DNA of 64,000 bases from Gonapodya prolifera JEL478 (taxonomy: Eukaryota > Monoblepharomycota > Monoblepharidomycetes > Monoblepharidales > Gonapodyaceae). The position numbers and the translations under genes are program-made. Positions 25,332 through 36,400 of this stretch are shown here, one piece after another (position 1 is the first letter of the stretch; every line of letters begins with the position of its first letter). Where the stretch lies: NCBI GenBank assembly GCA_001574975.1, contig KQ965733.1, forward strand, positions 3,012 to 67,011. Reading direction: 5' to 3'. A model generated the notes under the pieces. That model worked only from the letters and a program-made list of their open reading frames with translations, did no database searches and was not told the DNA's origin.

Positions 25332-27776
25332 CTACGTTTTCTTTTCATCCTTGTTGTGCCGGAACGCAACACTAACAGGTAGAACAAATGACACGCAAAT
25401 CATCTCCTTTCGCGGTGCAACATCACGAACACGATGCGCCGTTACACTTCCAGGTGGGAGTTGGCATCGGAGATGTTTCTCCACGAGCTTTGATGATTCG
25501 ATACGTCAGACCACTGAGAACCGTGCTCTCGTGACAAAGCTCACCTGAATTGCGTCCACCTCCGGATCCTCGGATCTCGAAAAGCAGTGCACGTGAATCA
25601 TCGGCATTGGAAAGGGCATTCCTTCTGCGCTTTCGGGTGGATCGTAGTGTTCAGGGTCCTCAACACGCGAGCGCACGTCAGGCGCAAGAAGCGAAATGTA
25701 CGGTCGGTAGATCCCGTCAAAGGAGTCTAAAACAACGGGTGCCGCATTGAAACATCAGATCACGCTGTGCCGTGATTCGTGCAAATGGGAAAATGAAGAT
25801 GCCAACCTAAGAACTCCACCGCTGTTGCCGGAAGATTCATTACGTAGTGATGCGGCCACCTGTACCTTGCAATGTCCACTGTTTCGGTGTCGGCGTCGGA
25901 GGAAACTTGGGAAGTGCCAGACTTTTCCCGTCGACCTTTGGCATCGCTGTCGTCGTCTGTGTCTCTTTTTCTCTTACGCGCGGCAAGAGCCTGCTCTCTT
26001 TCCCGAGCCCTCCTCTTCGACCTTTTGACGGCCTCCTTGATCCCATTTTGCACCCGCTCAGACCCAAGCTCGCCCAACGACCTCCGCACAAACTCCCTTC
26101 CGTCCAGATTGTACGGTACGACCTGTCCCTCAACCCCATTGAGCGCCACGTTGCGCGCCAAGTACTCGTGCGCTACCGGATTGAGATCGTTGGCGAGCAC
26201 GAGCCGCGACGGGGGAGGCGCACTTGGATTTGTCTCCACCCCAGGCGCAGCAGGACCCCACGAGGCGTTGACGGCAGCAGGCACAGCGAAAGGCCCTACG
26301 CCGGCAAAAACGTCGCATACGACGCAGCCGTGGTGAAAGAGGCGGACGAGCCGCTCGTGCTCGAATTGGAGGCGGGAGTTCCAGTAGACGCGGCGGATGT
26401 CGAGTAGGAAACGGGAGTTGGATTCCCGCTGGGAAGGATATTGGTCGGCCGATACCATTGAGAGTAGCGAAGCAGTTTGTGAGTCGACAGCGTGATTGTG
26501 AACAGAGGAGCAGGCGGTTTCGTGGGGGAGGAGCGCTTACCACTTCTGCTACAGTGTCATCATCTCCCGCGAGGATCTCGAGCTTGAAAAAGCGAAACTC
26601 GGTGTCGATACTGTCGAGCTTGTTGACCACAGTGCGAAGTTGTTTGTTTTTCTGCGGAGGGACCGGGTTGTGATGAGACGCTTCTTAAGGACTCCGTAGA
26701 AGCCCGCGCCACTTTTCAACCGGTCCAGAGCGTCGTCCATGCATAGTTCCAAGAACTTTCCCGAGGATAGCCCTTCCATATCTCCACCACCACAAGCAAG
26801 TTGACTAAACGAACCCACGTCCAATATAACCTTGCCAATCAAACTCTTGTACGGCAAGTACTCGTCTCTGAGGTTCAAGTGCGCAATGTGTCCCGCAGTC
26901 TCGAACGACCCTGGCGGCTGCAGCCCAGCTGGGAGAATAGACCGCAAAATATCCTCTGGGGTCCAGTAAGAGTAGTCGAGCGTCAACGTGTGCTCGACGA
27001 GGGCGGCGGCGTGTTGGGAGATAAGGTCACGGAGGCGGGTGGGTATAAGAGAGGGATCTGGAGGGTCAGTGCGTCAGCAGACTTGTCGCGGGAAAAGTCG
27101 GGTCTCCAACAGGTTCTCAGTTACGTTGATCCTTGGTCATTGTCCCATGCGATCGTACTCGCAAGCCACGCTAGTCAATCTATTGGGTCTTAAAGATGAA
27201 ATAACTCACCGGAGGGGAAGTCTTTTCGTAACAGGACGATACGATGTTGTCCTTTCGCAACATCGCCACTTTGATGGTGAGCAGTATCCTCGACCGCGCT
27301 ACGACACCGCGGAAGATTGAGCAAGTATCTGCGCGGTGAACAGCAAAGAAAATTGGTATCTCCGCCGATCGATCGCACCAGAGAGAAACCCACTCGCCCC
27401 CCGCCTTCAAGAATGCATTTGTGGCAGCCGCGGGGACACGCAGCGCAGGTACCTGAAAAGACGCGCAAAACAACTTCTTAGACTCGTCGTTGATCTCTGT
27501 GACGCCCTTGTTGTCTGGTGGTCGAAACTTGAACGGGGTCTGCGCTGTGTCCTGCGTCGACGCCATCGGTCGATTGTGCACAGACAAGCTGATTCTTCGC
27601 AGAGGGCGGCGCAGCAAACCCTGCAAGGCTGCAAGCGAAGAATAGCGAATCGTTGGAAAAGAGTGTGAACAAGGCTGCTGCGGCCACAGTGGGGCCACAG
27701 AGCACACAACTTCTCCCCCGAGAGGTTTGCGGGTTCCTTTGCGGAGGGACCGAACGGTACTCTCTTTACACTCCAT
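25332..27776 (-). CDS. TRM5: TRM5, tRNA (guanine37-N1)-methyltransferase
   Basis: It is an SAM-dependent enzyme that makes m1G37 next to the anticodon. Minus-strand exons in order: [11 protein letters not shown] and [17 protein letters not shown] (N-terminal Trm5 D1-like region), [14 protein letters not shown] and [27 protein letters not shown] with [21 protein letters not shown], then the catalytic domain with [15 protein letters not shown] (SAM site), [16 protein letters not shown] and [14 protein letters not shown] (NLP active-site motif). The end reads [29 protein letters not shown] and a stop at 25332. An Arg/Lys/Asp-rich insert (about 26030-25880) sits in the catalytic domain. Two in-frame starts exist: 27776 gives a 70-residue Arg/Ser-rich leader like a mitochondrial presequence, and 27566 (MASTQDT) gives the cytosolic/nuclear form. 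Dual localisation is known for yeast Trm5. An N-terminal intron (about 27420-27340) is needed to join the frames. Confidence 0.9.
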
Positions 27777-27986
27777 ATCGTTTAGAGGAGGGTCATACAC
27801 CGGATGGTAACCCCAGCCTGCATACAAACACTCAATTAATCCTTCACGTAGTTGAAACAATTGCCACGATCTTGGGCATTCTTAAGAAGAAACTGTACAG
27901 AAGCACCTCTAAACCCTAAAACTGAGACTTTTAAATCCAAATTGAATATTGCAGTTATGTAACTATGGATCTTGAATGTTCTTTGA

Positions 27987-30900
27987 TCAAGGCGCCGTGC
28001 TGACGAGATTCTGGCTACCATGCTGGCTCTTGGGCACCACTTGGCCTTCCGCAAGAGTTTGACTTTTGTGCAGTGATGCTCGAGATGACGTGACTTTCTC
28101 CGCCGCTGCAATTGGTGCAGGTGCGGCGTCCTGCGGTGCGGTAGAATCCTGTGCAGGATCGGCAGGCTTCGCTTCCGAAGGTTCCGTTGGTGCCGATGAC
28201 GCAGGGTCAGTGGCTGGGCTTTGCTCTGCAATGGGTGCGTTTGAATCCGCAGGTGCAGGAGCTGGCGCAGGCTGTTCCGCCGCTGCACGGGGAGGGTCGA
28301 CCTTTTCGGATGCTTTGGCTTCCTCTTCAACGATTTGAGTGGGCTCAAGCACGTCACTGCGATTAGAGCACGACAGGAGCACCTATATACGTGTTTATTT
28401 ACCTTTGGCGGTACTGGACTGACATCCGGAAACAGCAATGTGATCTCCCGCTGAGCACTCTGTTGACTGTCCGAGCCGTGAACTGCATTCCTCGGGGCTT
28501 CACTACCGAAGAGCGCACGTAATCTACACCATGGTTGGTCCAAGAAAGTGAGCCCTCCTTGCTGTAGCAAACGAGACCTTTCGAGACTCACGAGTCTGGA
28601 GCTTCTTCCCTCGCTTTTTGAGGGTTCGTTGGGCCCATCAAGTCCCTCCAGGCTCGAACTGCTCCAACCTTTTCCAAAACAAAAGCGGAGATCGGGGCAC
28701 TGCCGGTGATAATCAAGTTAAGTCGTTTCAACGGAACGTTCTGTGAGACGCGACGCACCTCGACATCCAAGTGACGAGCTCTAAATCGTCGGAACCAAGT
28801 TCATGAATGTTTTATAATGGATCGGTGTCAAAATAATACACAAACCTTCATAGAACGGTCGTTCCTTGTGCTTCATTCACGAGAGGGCCGCCAAATTAAG
28901 CACTGTCTTGTAACCCGATCCGCAAGTCAATGGAACCCACCTCCTGATAAAACGTTTCCGCCACTTTGCGGTCAAACGTAAACTCCTTCTCGCACACGAC
29001 TTCGAATCCCGCAGTCTTGATTCGGGCAAAGATATCCTCCTTGTGCACGGGATACCCGTCCGGTTTCTGCACACGACATCGTAAGTTTGTGAGCGATACA
29101 CCTCGGCTCACACTATCGACGCAACCCACAATCAGCCCCAGTGTCCGCTCGGGTCTGTCCACCTGCCGCCCCGTCATGGGCCGGACGTTCATCATCGAGG
29201 GGCGTTTGGGGAAGAAGAGGTTGATTTCGCGGACGGCGCTGAGGAGGGGCGGGGTTGGTGCGTGTGAGGCGACAAGGAACGTGGGAATCGGCGGACGTAC
29301 CATTCCTCGTCGTCGCTCCCGTGAACGGCGTTTTTGATCTCGTCGGTTCCGTACAGTGCTCGAATGCTGTTTGAGACCCACGTCTTCATTTGTAAAGTCT
29401 GGTCGTACAGCGAAATGGGAACGAACGAACCTGTTTGGCGACACCTCCTTCGCTTTTGTCGGGTCAAACGGCCCAATCATCTCCTTCCACCCACTGATGA
29501 CATTATCGCCTCGCAGAATCAGGGCAAGCGATGACGCACTAGCACTAGCACGCCCGCATTTAAAAAAAAGAAAAAACGAATCAACACCATGCTACGCCAC
29601 CCACCTCGTCAGCAAGTTCACGGCGGGTTGATAGTAAGGTTTGTCTTGGATCTTTCGGAAAAACTCGGCGGCCATGTCTTGCGAGATGTAAACCTCCTTC
29701 TTCTTTTCGATCTCGTAGCCGTGCGCTAGAATGAGTTGCAGAATGTCTTCCATCTTGCCCTGCGCGATTGCGTCCTGTAACAAAGTGTTATATATGCACC
29801 CATCGCATTTCATCATGGAGAACGAAACTGGTCAAGACCGATGACGTACAGGTTTTATCAGCGCAAACGTGCGGGCCAGCGTCGCGGATGGCTCGTCAGC
29901 GGACTCGGACTCCTCGAACGTCTTGACTTCCTTGCCGAACAAATACTCCATTTCGTACGCGGCCTCGGCGGCGGTGGCGGCCGTGTGGATGGCGTTGCGG
30001 GATTGGTCCGTGCCAAACATGCCGCGGATGCTGATAAATGCGAGTATGGTGAGGACCCAAGCTCCTGCCTGAGTCGAAGAAAAAGAAAAGAAAAGACTCG
30101 CCTTTTGGGAAACTCTTCTTTGGCGCGCTTGGAGTTTGCGGGACCGGCCACTTCGCGTAATGCTTCGATGGCGTTTTCTCGTTCAAGAATTAAGGCGAGC
30201 AGTGGAGCACTGCAATCAACGAGGCACTGGTGATCAGACGTGCTTCTCGTCCAGGCACCCCGACGACCACCCGTACCTCGAAATGTACCCCATCAGTTCC
30301 TCAAAGTACGGTCGGCCCTCGTGCTCCTTGTACAGCTGGCGAACGTTTTCGTTCGAAAGCCACACCCGCCTCTTCTTGACGACGTCGAACCGGTTCATTG
30401 ACAGGATATTGAGGATCTGTTCGACAACAGCAGGATTCATTGCGTCGGGCTTGATCATGGCCACCGTCCGGTCACGCCCCTCGGCGGGGGGGTCGAGCTT
30501 CAGTGTAGAACCTGAGATATCGCCTGGTGCGTCCAGGATCGGACTGCTGCCTGCGTCTTCGTACTACGGGAACAACGTGGACGTGAGTAGTTTCCAGAGA
30601 GAGAGGTCCTTTACAGTCACCGCTGGACCAACGCACAGGCTTGTGGGGCTGTCCGCGCTTCTCCAAATCGATCTGCTCTTTTACGGTGCGCTCGATTAGA
30701 GGCGCGTTTGGACCGCGAATGACTCGCAGAACGACCCCGCTCTGCAGTCGGGCGTTGAATTGATTTAATGATTTGTGTGAGACGAAACGTTCTGACCGCT
30801 TACAAAAAGCACGAGAACGTGCGGACAAGACTTGTCCCGATACTTTGCCAGCGCGTCGATGTTCTCGCTCTGAACCTGTATTGATATCCCCTGGGTTTAC

Positions 30901-31300
30901 GTCGACGAATCTTGGGACTCGTGGACCACTCACCTGAACGAATCGAACATCTTCAATATTCTCCGTCTTCAACTTTTTGAACGTCGCCAGCACTGCTTCG
31001 CAAGGCCCCACCCACGAGCTGAATACTGATAGAAATGGGTTTGAATAACTTGACAGCGGCTTCATACGCAACGCAATATCCACCATCAGCAACTTGCGCA
31101 AATAGAAGTTAGGCTTTCGCTGTTGTTTGAGTGCGCACCACATTCGCCGTACCTAGCAATCCCGGTTTCGCCATCTCGTCGTCCCATCTGTCCGCAGAGG
31201 TGATTTTCGCCTAGAGAGTGCCGTGAGTCAGCGGTGAGCGACATCGTCTCCACACACGACTGCGGGAGCTCACATCGACCGCGTTTATGCCTCGAGACAT
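27987..31300 (-). CDS. NME8/TXNDC3-like protein: thioredoxin domain plus three NDK domains (axonemal dynein-associated)
   Basis: Exons on the minus strand encode MSRGINAVD, ITSADRWDDEMAKPGLL and a thioredoxin fold with WVGPCEAVLATFKKLK (about 31010-30960), followed by NDK1 (AMIKPDAMNPAVVEQIL, about 30464; active-site region FGTDQSRNAIHTA, about 30020), NDK2 (FALIKP, then DILQLILAHGYEIEKKK; YGTDEIKNAVHGSDDEEW, about 29350) and NDK3 (LGLIV...KPDGYPVHKEDIFARI; FGSEAPRNAVHGSDSQQ, about 28490). An Ala/Pro/Glu-rich tail ends at 27987. Trx plus three NDKs is the architecture of human NME8 and sea urchin outer-arm dynein IC1. The first thioredoxin cysteine is replaced by Val (WVGPC), so classical disulphide exchange is unlikely. 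All three NDK domains keep a histidine at the NAxH position; NDK1 lacks the following GSDS. The gene implies a motile flagellum. It is divergent from OST48 with only 83 bp between start codons. The second splice junction was not resolved exactly. Confidence 0.85.
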
Positions 31301-31383
31301 GTGAGCGCCGGATCGGGTGAACTCTGAGTGGTCCGGCTAAAGACACCGCTCACTTCCCCGTGGCAATTAAGAGAGCACCCGTT
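31301..31383. promoter_or_regulatory. Very short divergent promoter between NME8 and OST48
   Basis: Only 83 bp separate the start codons of the minus-strand NME8-like gene (31300) and the plus-strand OST48 gene (31384). Both genes' 5' untranslated leaders and core promoters must fit in or overlap this interval and the first exons. No clear TATA box is visible. Confidence 0.6.
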
Positions 31384-33153
31384 ATGATGGCACGCGGGGC
31401 GCTGTTCTCGGCCCTAATTGCGCTTTTTCTGCTGAATGCCTGTGCAGTGGCGAAATCAGCGTCTGGATCGCGGGTGCTCGTTCTTCTGGACAAGCTGGAC
31501 GATCGTGCAGACTACTCGGCATTCTTCTCCTCTTTGTCTGGTGAGGCATTTTGATTTCTTTCTCAATGCACGGGGCTGCATTTGTCTAACCTCGACCGTG
31601 CGTTGGAACGGCTAGAACGTGGGTTCGACGTCTACTTTAAAGAAGCGTCCGATGTGTCCGCAAAACTCGTCGACTTTGGCGAGCGTCTGTACGACCACGC
31701 GATTCTCTTTTCTCAGAAAAGCTCCGGTGAGTCGTCCCTCGCCTCCTCACCTCCGAAATGGCACGCTCAACGAGGTCGCACATAGGTGTCCTCTCTGCGA
31801 CCAAACTGGTCGAGTTCGTGAAACTCGAGGGAAATGTGCTTGCCGCAGTCGGACGCAACCCCCCGGACAACGTCCGGGACTTTGCCTACGAGTTCAACGT
31901 GGGAGTCGACGAAACCGACACCGCCGTCATCGACCATTTCAATTTCAACTCCACGGAGGGAGCTCAATCATCCCACACCACCATCCTCGCGAACGCGTTC
32001 GCCCCAAGCGCGGCTGTGTACTCGCAATCGACCCTGTCGGGCGGTGCCGTGCTGTACGATGGCGTCGCCCTCAAGTTTGGCAAGAACCCGCTCCTGTTGA
32101 AACTCCTCGTCGGGTCGGCGACCACCTATACGTGGGGCGCGCGGGAATCGAGCGATGTAACGGAGCAGCCGTACGTCAGCGGCAGTGAACTAATTCTCGC
32201 GGGAGCGGCGCAAACGAGGAGCAATGCAAGAGTCACCTTTGTTGGATCGCAAAAGCTGTTCAGCGACAGGTAATGTTGTTTCCTCTTCTTTGCGATATTT
32301 CATTCTTTAACCAAAGGCACATTTGCAACGACACATCCCTCAATCAAACGACATCTCGCTTCAAGCTTCATGTCCTCGAAAACATTATCGTCGTCGACTC
32401 AAAGGTAAGCGGTCGCGAGGTCACCAAAGAACGAGATCGTTGGATCTTGTATTTTGCAACAGATCTTCGAAGTCGGGCAACGCAGCATTCGCCGCGGATA
32501 TTTCCAAGTGGACGTTCCAAGAACGAGGCGTCCTGAAAATCAGCGCCGTGCAGCACCACAAAGAGGACGAGTCGTTCCAACGGGACTCGTACAGGGTCAA
32601 GGATCACATTGTAAGCTCGGCCCCATCGTTACTCTGCAAACGAGAACGTTGTCACTGATATTCATCATCTCGAATCCAGGTCTACCAGCTGGACATTTCC
32701 GAATACCGCGACGGCAAATGGCGCCCCTTTGTCGCCCCCGACGTGCAAGTCGAAGCCGTCATGATTGACCCGTACATTCGCGCCACACTCCAACCGTCGT
32801 CTTCCGCCAAACCATCCTCCGCAACAGCGACAACATACGTCACCAAATTCCAGCTCCCGGACCAGTACGGCGTTTTCACGTTCAAGGTCGACTACCGCCG
32901 CCCCGGGTACTCGTGGATCTTTACCAAGGAGACACTCCCTGTGCAGCAGTTCCGCCATAACGACTACGAGCGGTTCCTTGTCGTCGCCTCGCCCTACTAT
33001 GCAGCGGCGCTGTCCACGGCGACGGCGTCGTTTTTGTTCATGAGTGAGTTTTTGGTTTTTGTTTTTTGGGGACAGGGGGCAGGGGGCAGCATTCGAAGAA
33101 GAAGTTTTTTGATCGAGTTTCGGTTTCCAGTTGCAGTGATGTACTCGTCCTGA
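31384..33153 (+). CDS. WBP1: OST48/WBP1 subunit of the oligosaccharyltransferase complex
   Basis: The first exon encodes a signal peptide (MMARGALFSALIALFLLNA) followed by SRVLVLLDKLDDRADYSAFF, the conserved start of OST48/WBP1. Later exons give GFDVYFKEASDVSAKLVDFG, YDHAILFSQKSS, LVEFVKLEGNVLAAVG, a long luminal region with GAVLYDGVALKFGKNPLLLK, and ADISKWTFQERGVLKISAV. The end carries FKVDYRRPGYSWIFTKE, LPVQQFRHNDYERFLVVASP and a final membrane helix (YYAAALSTATASFLFMIAVMYSS). The last intron (about 33042-33130) splits the terminal helix and was resolved in frame (ATG A | TT GCA). The family is an ER membrane subunit that helps transfer the N-glycan precursor to Asn. The protein ends right after the helix, without the di-lysine retrieval tail seen in yeast Wbp1. 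An in-frame GTG lies upstream at 31360, but the ATG at 31384 starts the signal peptide cleanly. Confidence 0.92.
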
Positions 33154-33493
33154 TGTCCGTAATATATCCTTGTCTGCACTTTGGATTTGTTGGTCCGCTG
33201 TCACGTCGATGTGTCGCTCCAGTGTACTTAGACATTACTCGTTCGAATAAGTCTCTTCAAGGTAATGAAACCCAAAAATGGCAGCACAGGGAGGGAGGGA
33301 CGTGCAAATTGTGCCGACCTTTGTCACGAATTGAGAGGTCTAAATACATTTCACTCTCATAACTTTTACATCATAGTCGTTATACCCAGCACGTCTGTAT
33401 CATTTGCTTCTCCCCAGCTGCATTTTGAAGGAGAGATGAGTTTATCTAAATGAGAAAGGACGGAGCGTTATGTTTCAACATTTGATGCCACTT

Positions 33494-36400
33494 CTAGCGA
33501 GCAGGTTTTTTGCGGCGTTTGTCGTTCTTCTGCACGAAAGAAACAAAAACAATGGTTACTTGCTATCTCCGTCGTCTTTCTTCATCCCGGAATAAGGGTC
33601 TGTAAGCTGTAGCTCACCTTGACGATTTCTCTTTGCCCCCGTACAATGTCAACAAGGGATCCGACTCGCATGAGGTCCGATTCAACGTCCTTGGCAAATA
33701 GTTGTTCCAGAAACGGCATGAGCGTTGTGCCCTTTTCAAGAGGGATGGGAGGCGGTCGACGGTACAAACTGAGCGTGGTAGTGGTCGCATCAAACCCTTT
33801 CATGTCCCGACGGGGAATGGTGCCATCGCCTGGTTTTGCAGTTGGTACTCGGCGAGTGGAGTCGTCAAAGAACTTGTTGTCGTCCGTTTGGAAAAGGAAT
33901 ATCGGTACCGACCCCAAGGAGGTGGGTTCAAAGTATGCACGAGACCAACGGTGTTGAAGTACGCCGCGCACGTCTAGACGCTCGCCAAGATCTACTTTGA
34001 GTATTCCTGCACCATGCGATGGGATTATAAAATTTTGTGATTCCCATGGTCATCTGCAAAAACCAAATGAACAAACCTCTCAACAAATCCGCGAGGTCTT
34101 CTTCAATTCCCGCTGGCATTTCAAACTTGCCCGACGCGATCTTCTCATGTAACCCCATAAGATTCCCCTCCTCAGGAAACTCGAAGGGGTACTTTCCCGA
34201 CACCATATTGTACAACGTGACGCCACAGGCCCAGATGTCTGTCATGACACCTGGAGATTTTTCCGCTCCCGTGGTGACTTCCGGAGAAAGAAATTGATGC
34301 GTGCCTGCGAATGTGGTGATCCACATGCCGTCGGGATCGAACATGTCAAACTGCTCGGTAATACCAAAGTCCGTGATCTTGAGTGTTCCATCCGCAGCGA
34401 TGAGGAGATTGCCAGGTTTGATATCGCGGTCTATCGAATGGGAGTGTGGAGATTAGCTTCCCTTCATTCCCTGTGCCATAATTTTATCATCAAAACAAGC
34501 AACACTCACGTATGACACTTCGGGAATGAAGATACTCGACGCCCTCCATGAGTTGTACAAAGTAGTTGTGGGCCTCGGGTATCGGCAACTTGTTCCCCGT
34601 GATGTGATCCAACATGGACTGCAGGGAACACGGGCAGTACTCGAAGACGAGATACCACTTTAGAATCTCCCCTTGCTTTTCAATCACGTCCCCCGTGGCC
34701 AAGCGCCACTGGATGGGTTCATTCTCGATATCTTCGTACCAGTTGAAGAGGCCTGTCACACCTTCGTCGTTCTCCATCTTGCAAAAAACGTCGATAAGCC
34801 GGATCACGTTGCGGTGTCGAAGATCGCGCATGAGCATGATTTCGCTGGTCGTCGAGAGGCGAAGTTGAGTGCAAAATCGCCAAGTCCAATGGCAACCGCA
34901 AAGTGACATGTGAGCAGGCATCAAGATGATCATCAAACACAAAAGAACCAGCTTCCGCACATTCCTAATGACTCACCGAATGGTGTTCTCCACTCCGTAG
35001 GCTACCTTCCTCAACCTCTTCTTGTTGATGATCTTGACGGCGACCCGCTGCAAGGTCTCGGTACATATACCCTCCTTGACCTTTCCAAAACTCCCTTTCC
35101 CAATCTTGTCGCCCAAAATGTACGGCCCGATCATCTTGACCACGGTCTCCTCGTTGCGCCAAATGATATCGTTGGAGTCCATTTTCTGAATGAACTGCGA
35201 ACTCGCTACGCGCTGGTTCTGCAGCAAGTACTCGTAGTAGTCTGGGTTGGCGCGGTACCCATCCTCTGATCCACGACTTTCGTCCACGCCCTCTTCCCCA
35301 GAAGGGCACTGCACAGCCTGCTGCATCTGCATCTGAATCTGTGCTTGCACTTCGGGTGCGACCGAGACGCGCCGCGACAACGTCCCTGTACCACGCGAGG
35401 TTCTTCTGCCCAGTGTGGAAGGTAACCCTATTGTCCCACCCGAGTTTTCCCTGCTGCGCCCGAGTGTCGACTGCCCCACATTTTGCAGCGACATGCGCCG
35501 CAAAAGCGTTGCAGGTCGCGCGCCCGCCCCGCTGTGGGCGGCGGGAGTCTGTTGCGACTGGGCCCTGCTGTGTTGTTTGGGGGTGGCACGCTCCTCGCCG
35601 TTCTCCGAATCTGAGCCGGAGCCGGAGCCAGAATCACCCTCCCGCTCCGCCAGGGGATCTAACGCGATATTATCCTCATCGTCCAAGTCGCCTGAGTCCC
35701 CTTTGCCTCTTTTGTTCATGTTCTCCACGCTCTCCGTCCCGTTCATGAGACTCGAGTTGAGTGCGCGGAATGACGTGGCCGGCTTAAGCCTGCTGTCATC
35801 CGTCGTGGTGGACCCCCCGGTGGGGACGGTCGAAGGTTTCCCAAGCGAACTCGCGTCCGTGTCGACTGGTATCTCGTCTAGCTTGATCACGGGGCGAGGG
35901 GCTGTGACGCTCGCTACTTGTGCCTCTTGCGCATGCACTTGCACGACTTCCCCCTCAACCAACTGCTGCAGCTTTTTCCCCGCGCCAGCAATCCCATTCG
36001 CGCAACCCCCCACTGCAAACAAACTCGCAGCGGTAGGCACTCTCCCACTCTGGACCAACATCTCCCTAACGCTTCCCACGCTTCCAATACTCCTACTCAG
36101 CGCGACCTTCTTCCCGCCATACATCAGGATCGTCGGCTTTTCCGGCGGTGCTCCAGTTCCAGCCCCGCCTAACCCAGCCAGCCCCACCGCCGACCTGACA
36201 CTCCCTGCGGGAAACTCACCCACGCTACTACCTGTACCAACTTTTCCCCCTCCCACAGCGGCTCCCATAACTTTCCGCACCACCAACGCACTCCCGCCGT
36301 CCACGCTGAATCTCTTCCCGGGTACTGGCGCCCCAGCATCACCCACTTCCGCGGCGCTGCCACCAGTGCCCATATCCACAGATGGCACCGACCGCGCAGG

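Noticed and set aside
28066-28338. Plus-strand Gly/Ala-rich open frame
   Set aside because: It is antisense to the Ala/Pro/Glu-rich tail of the NME8-like gene.
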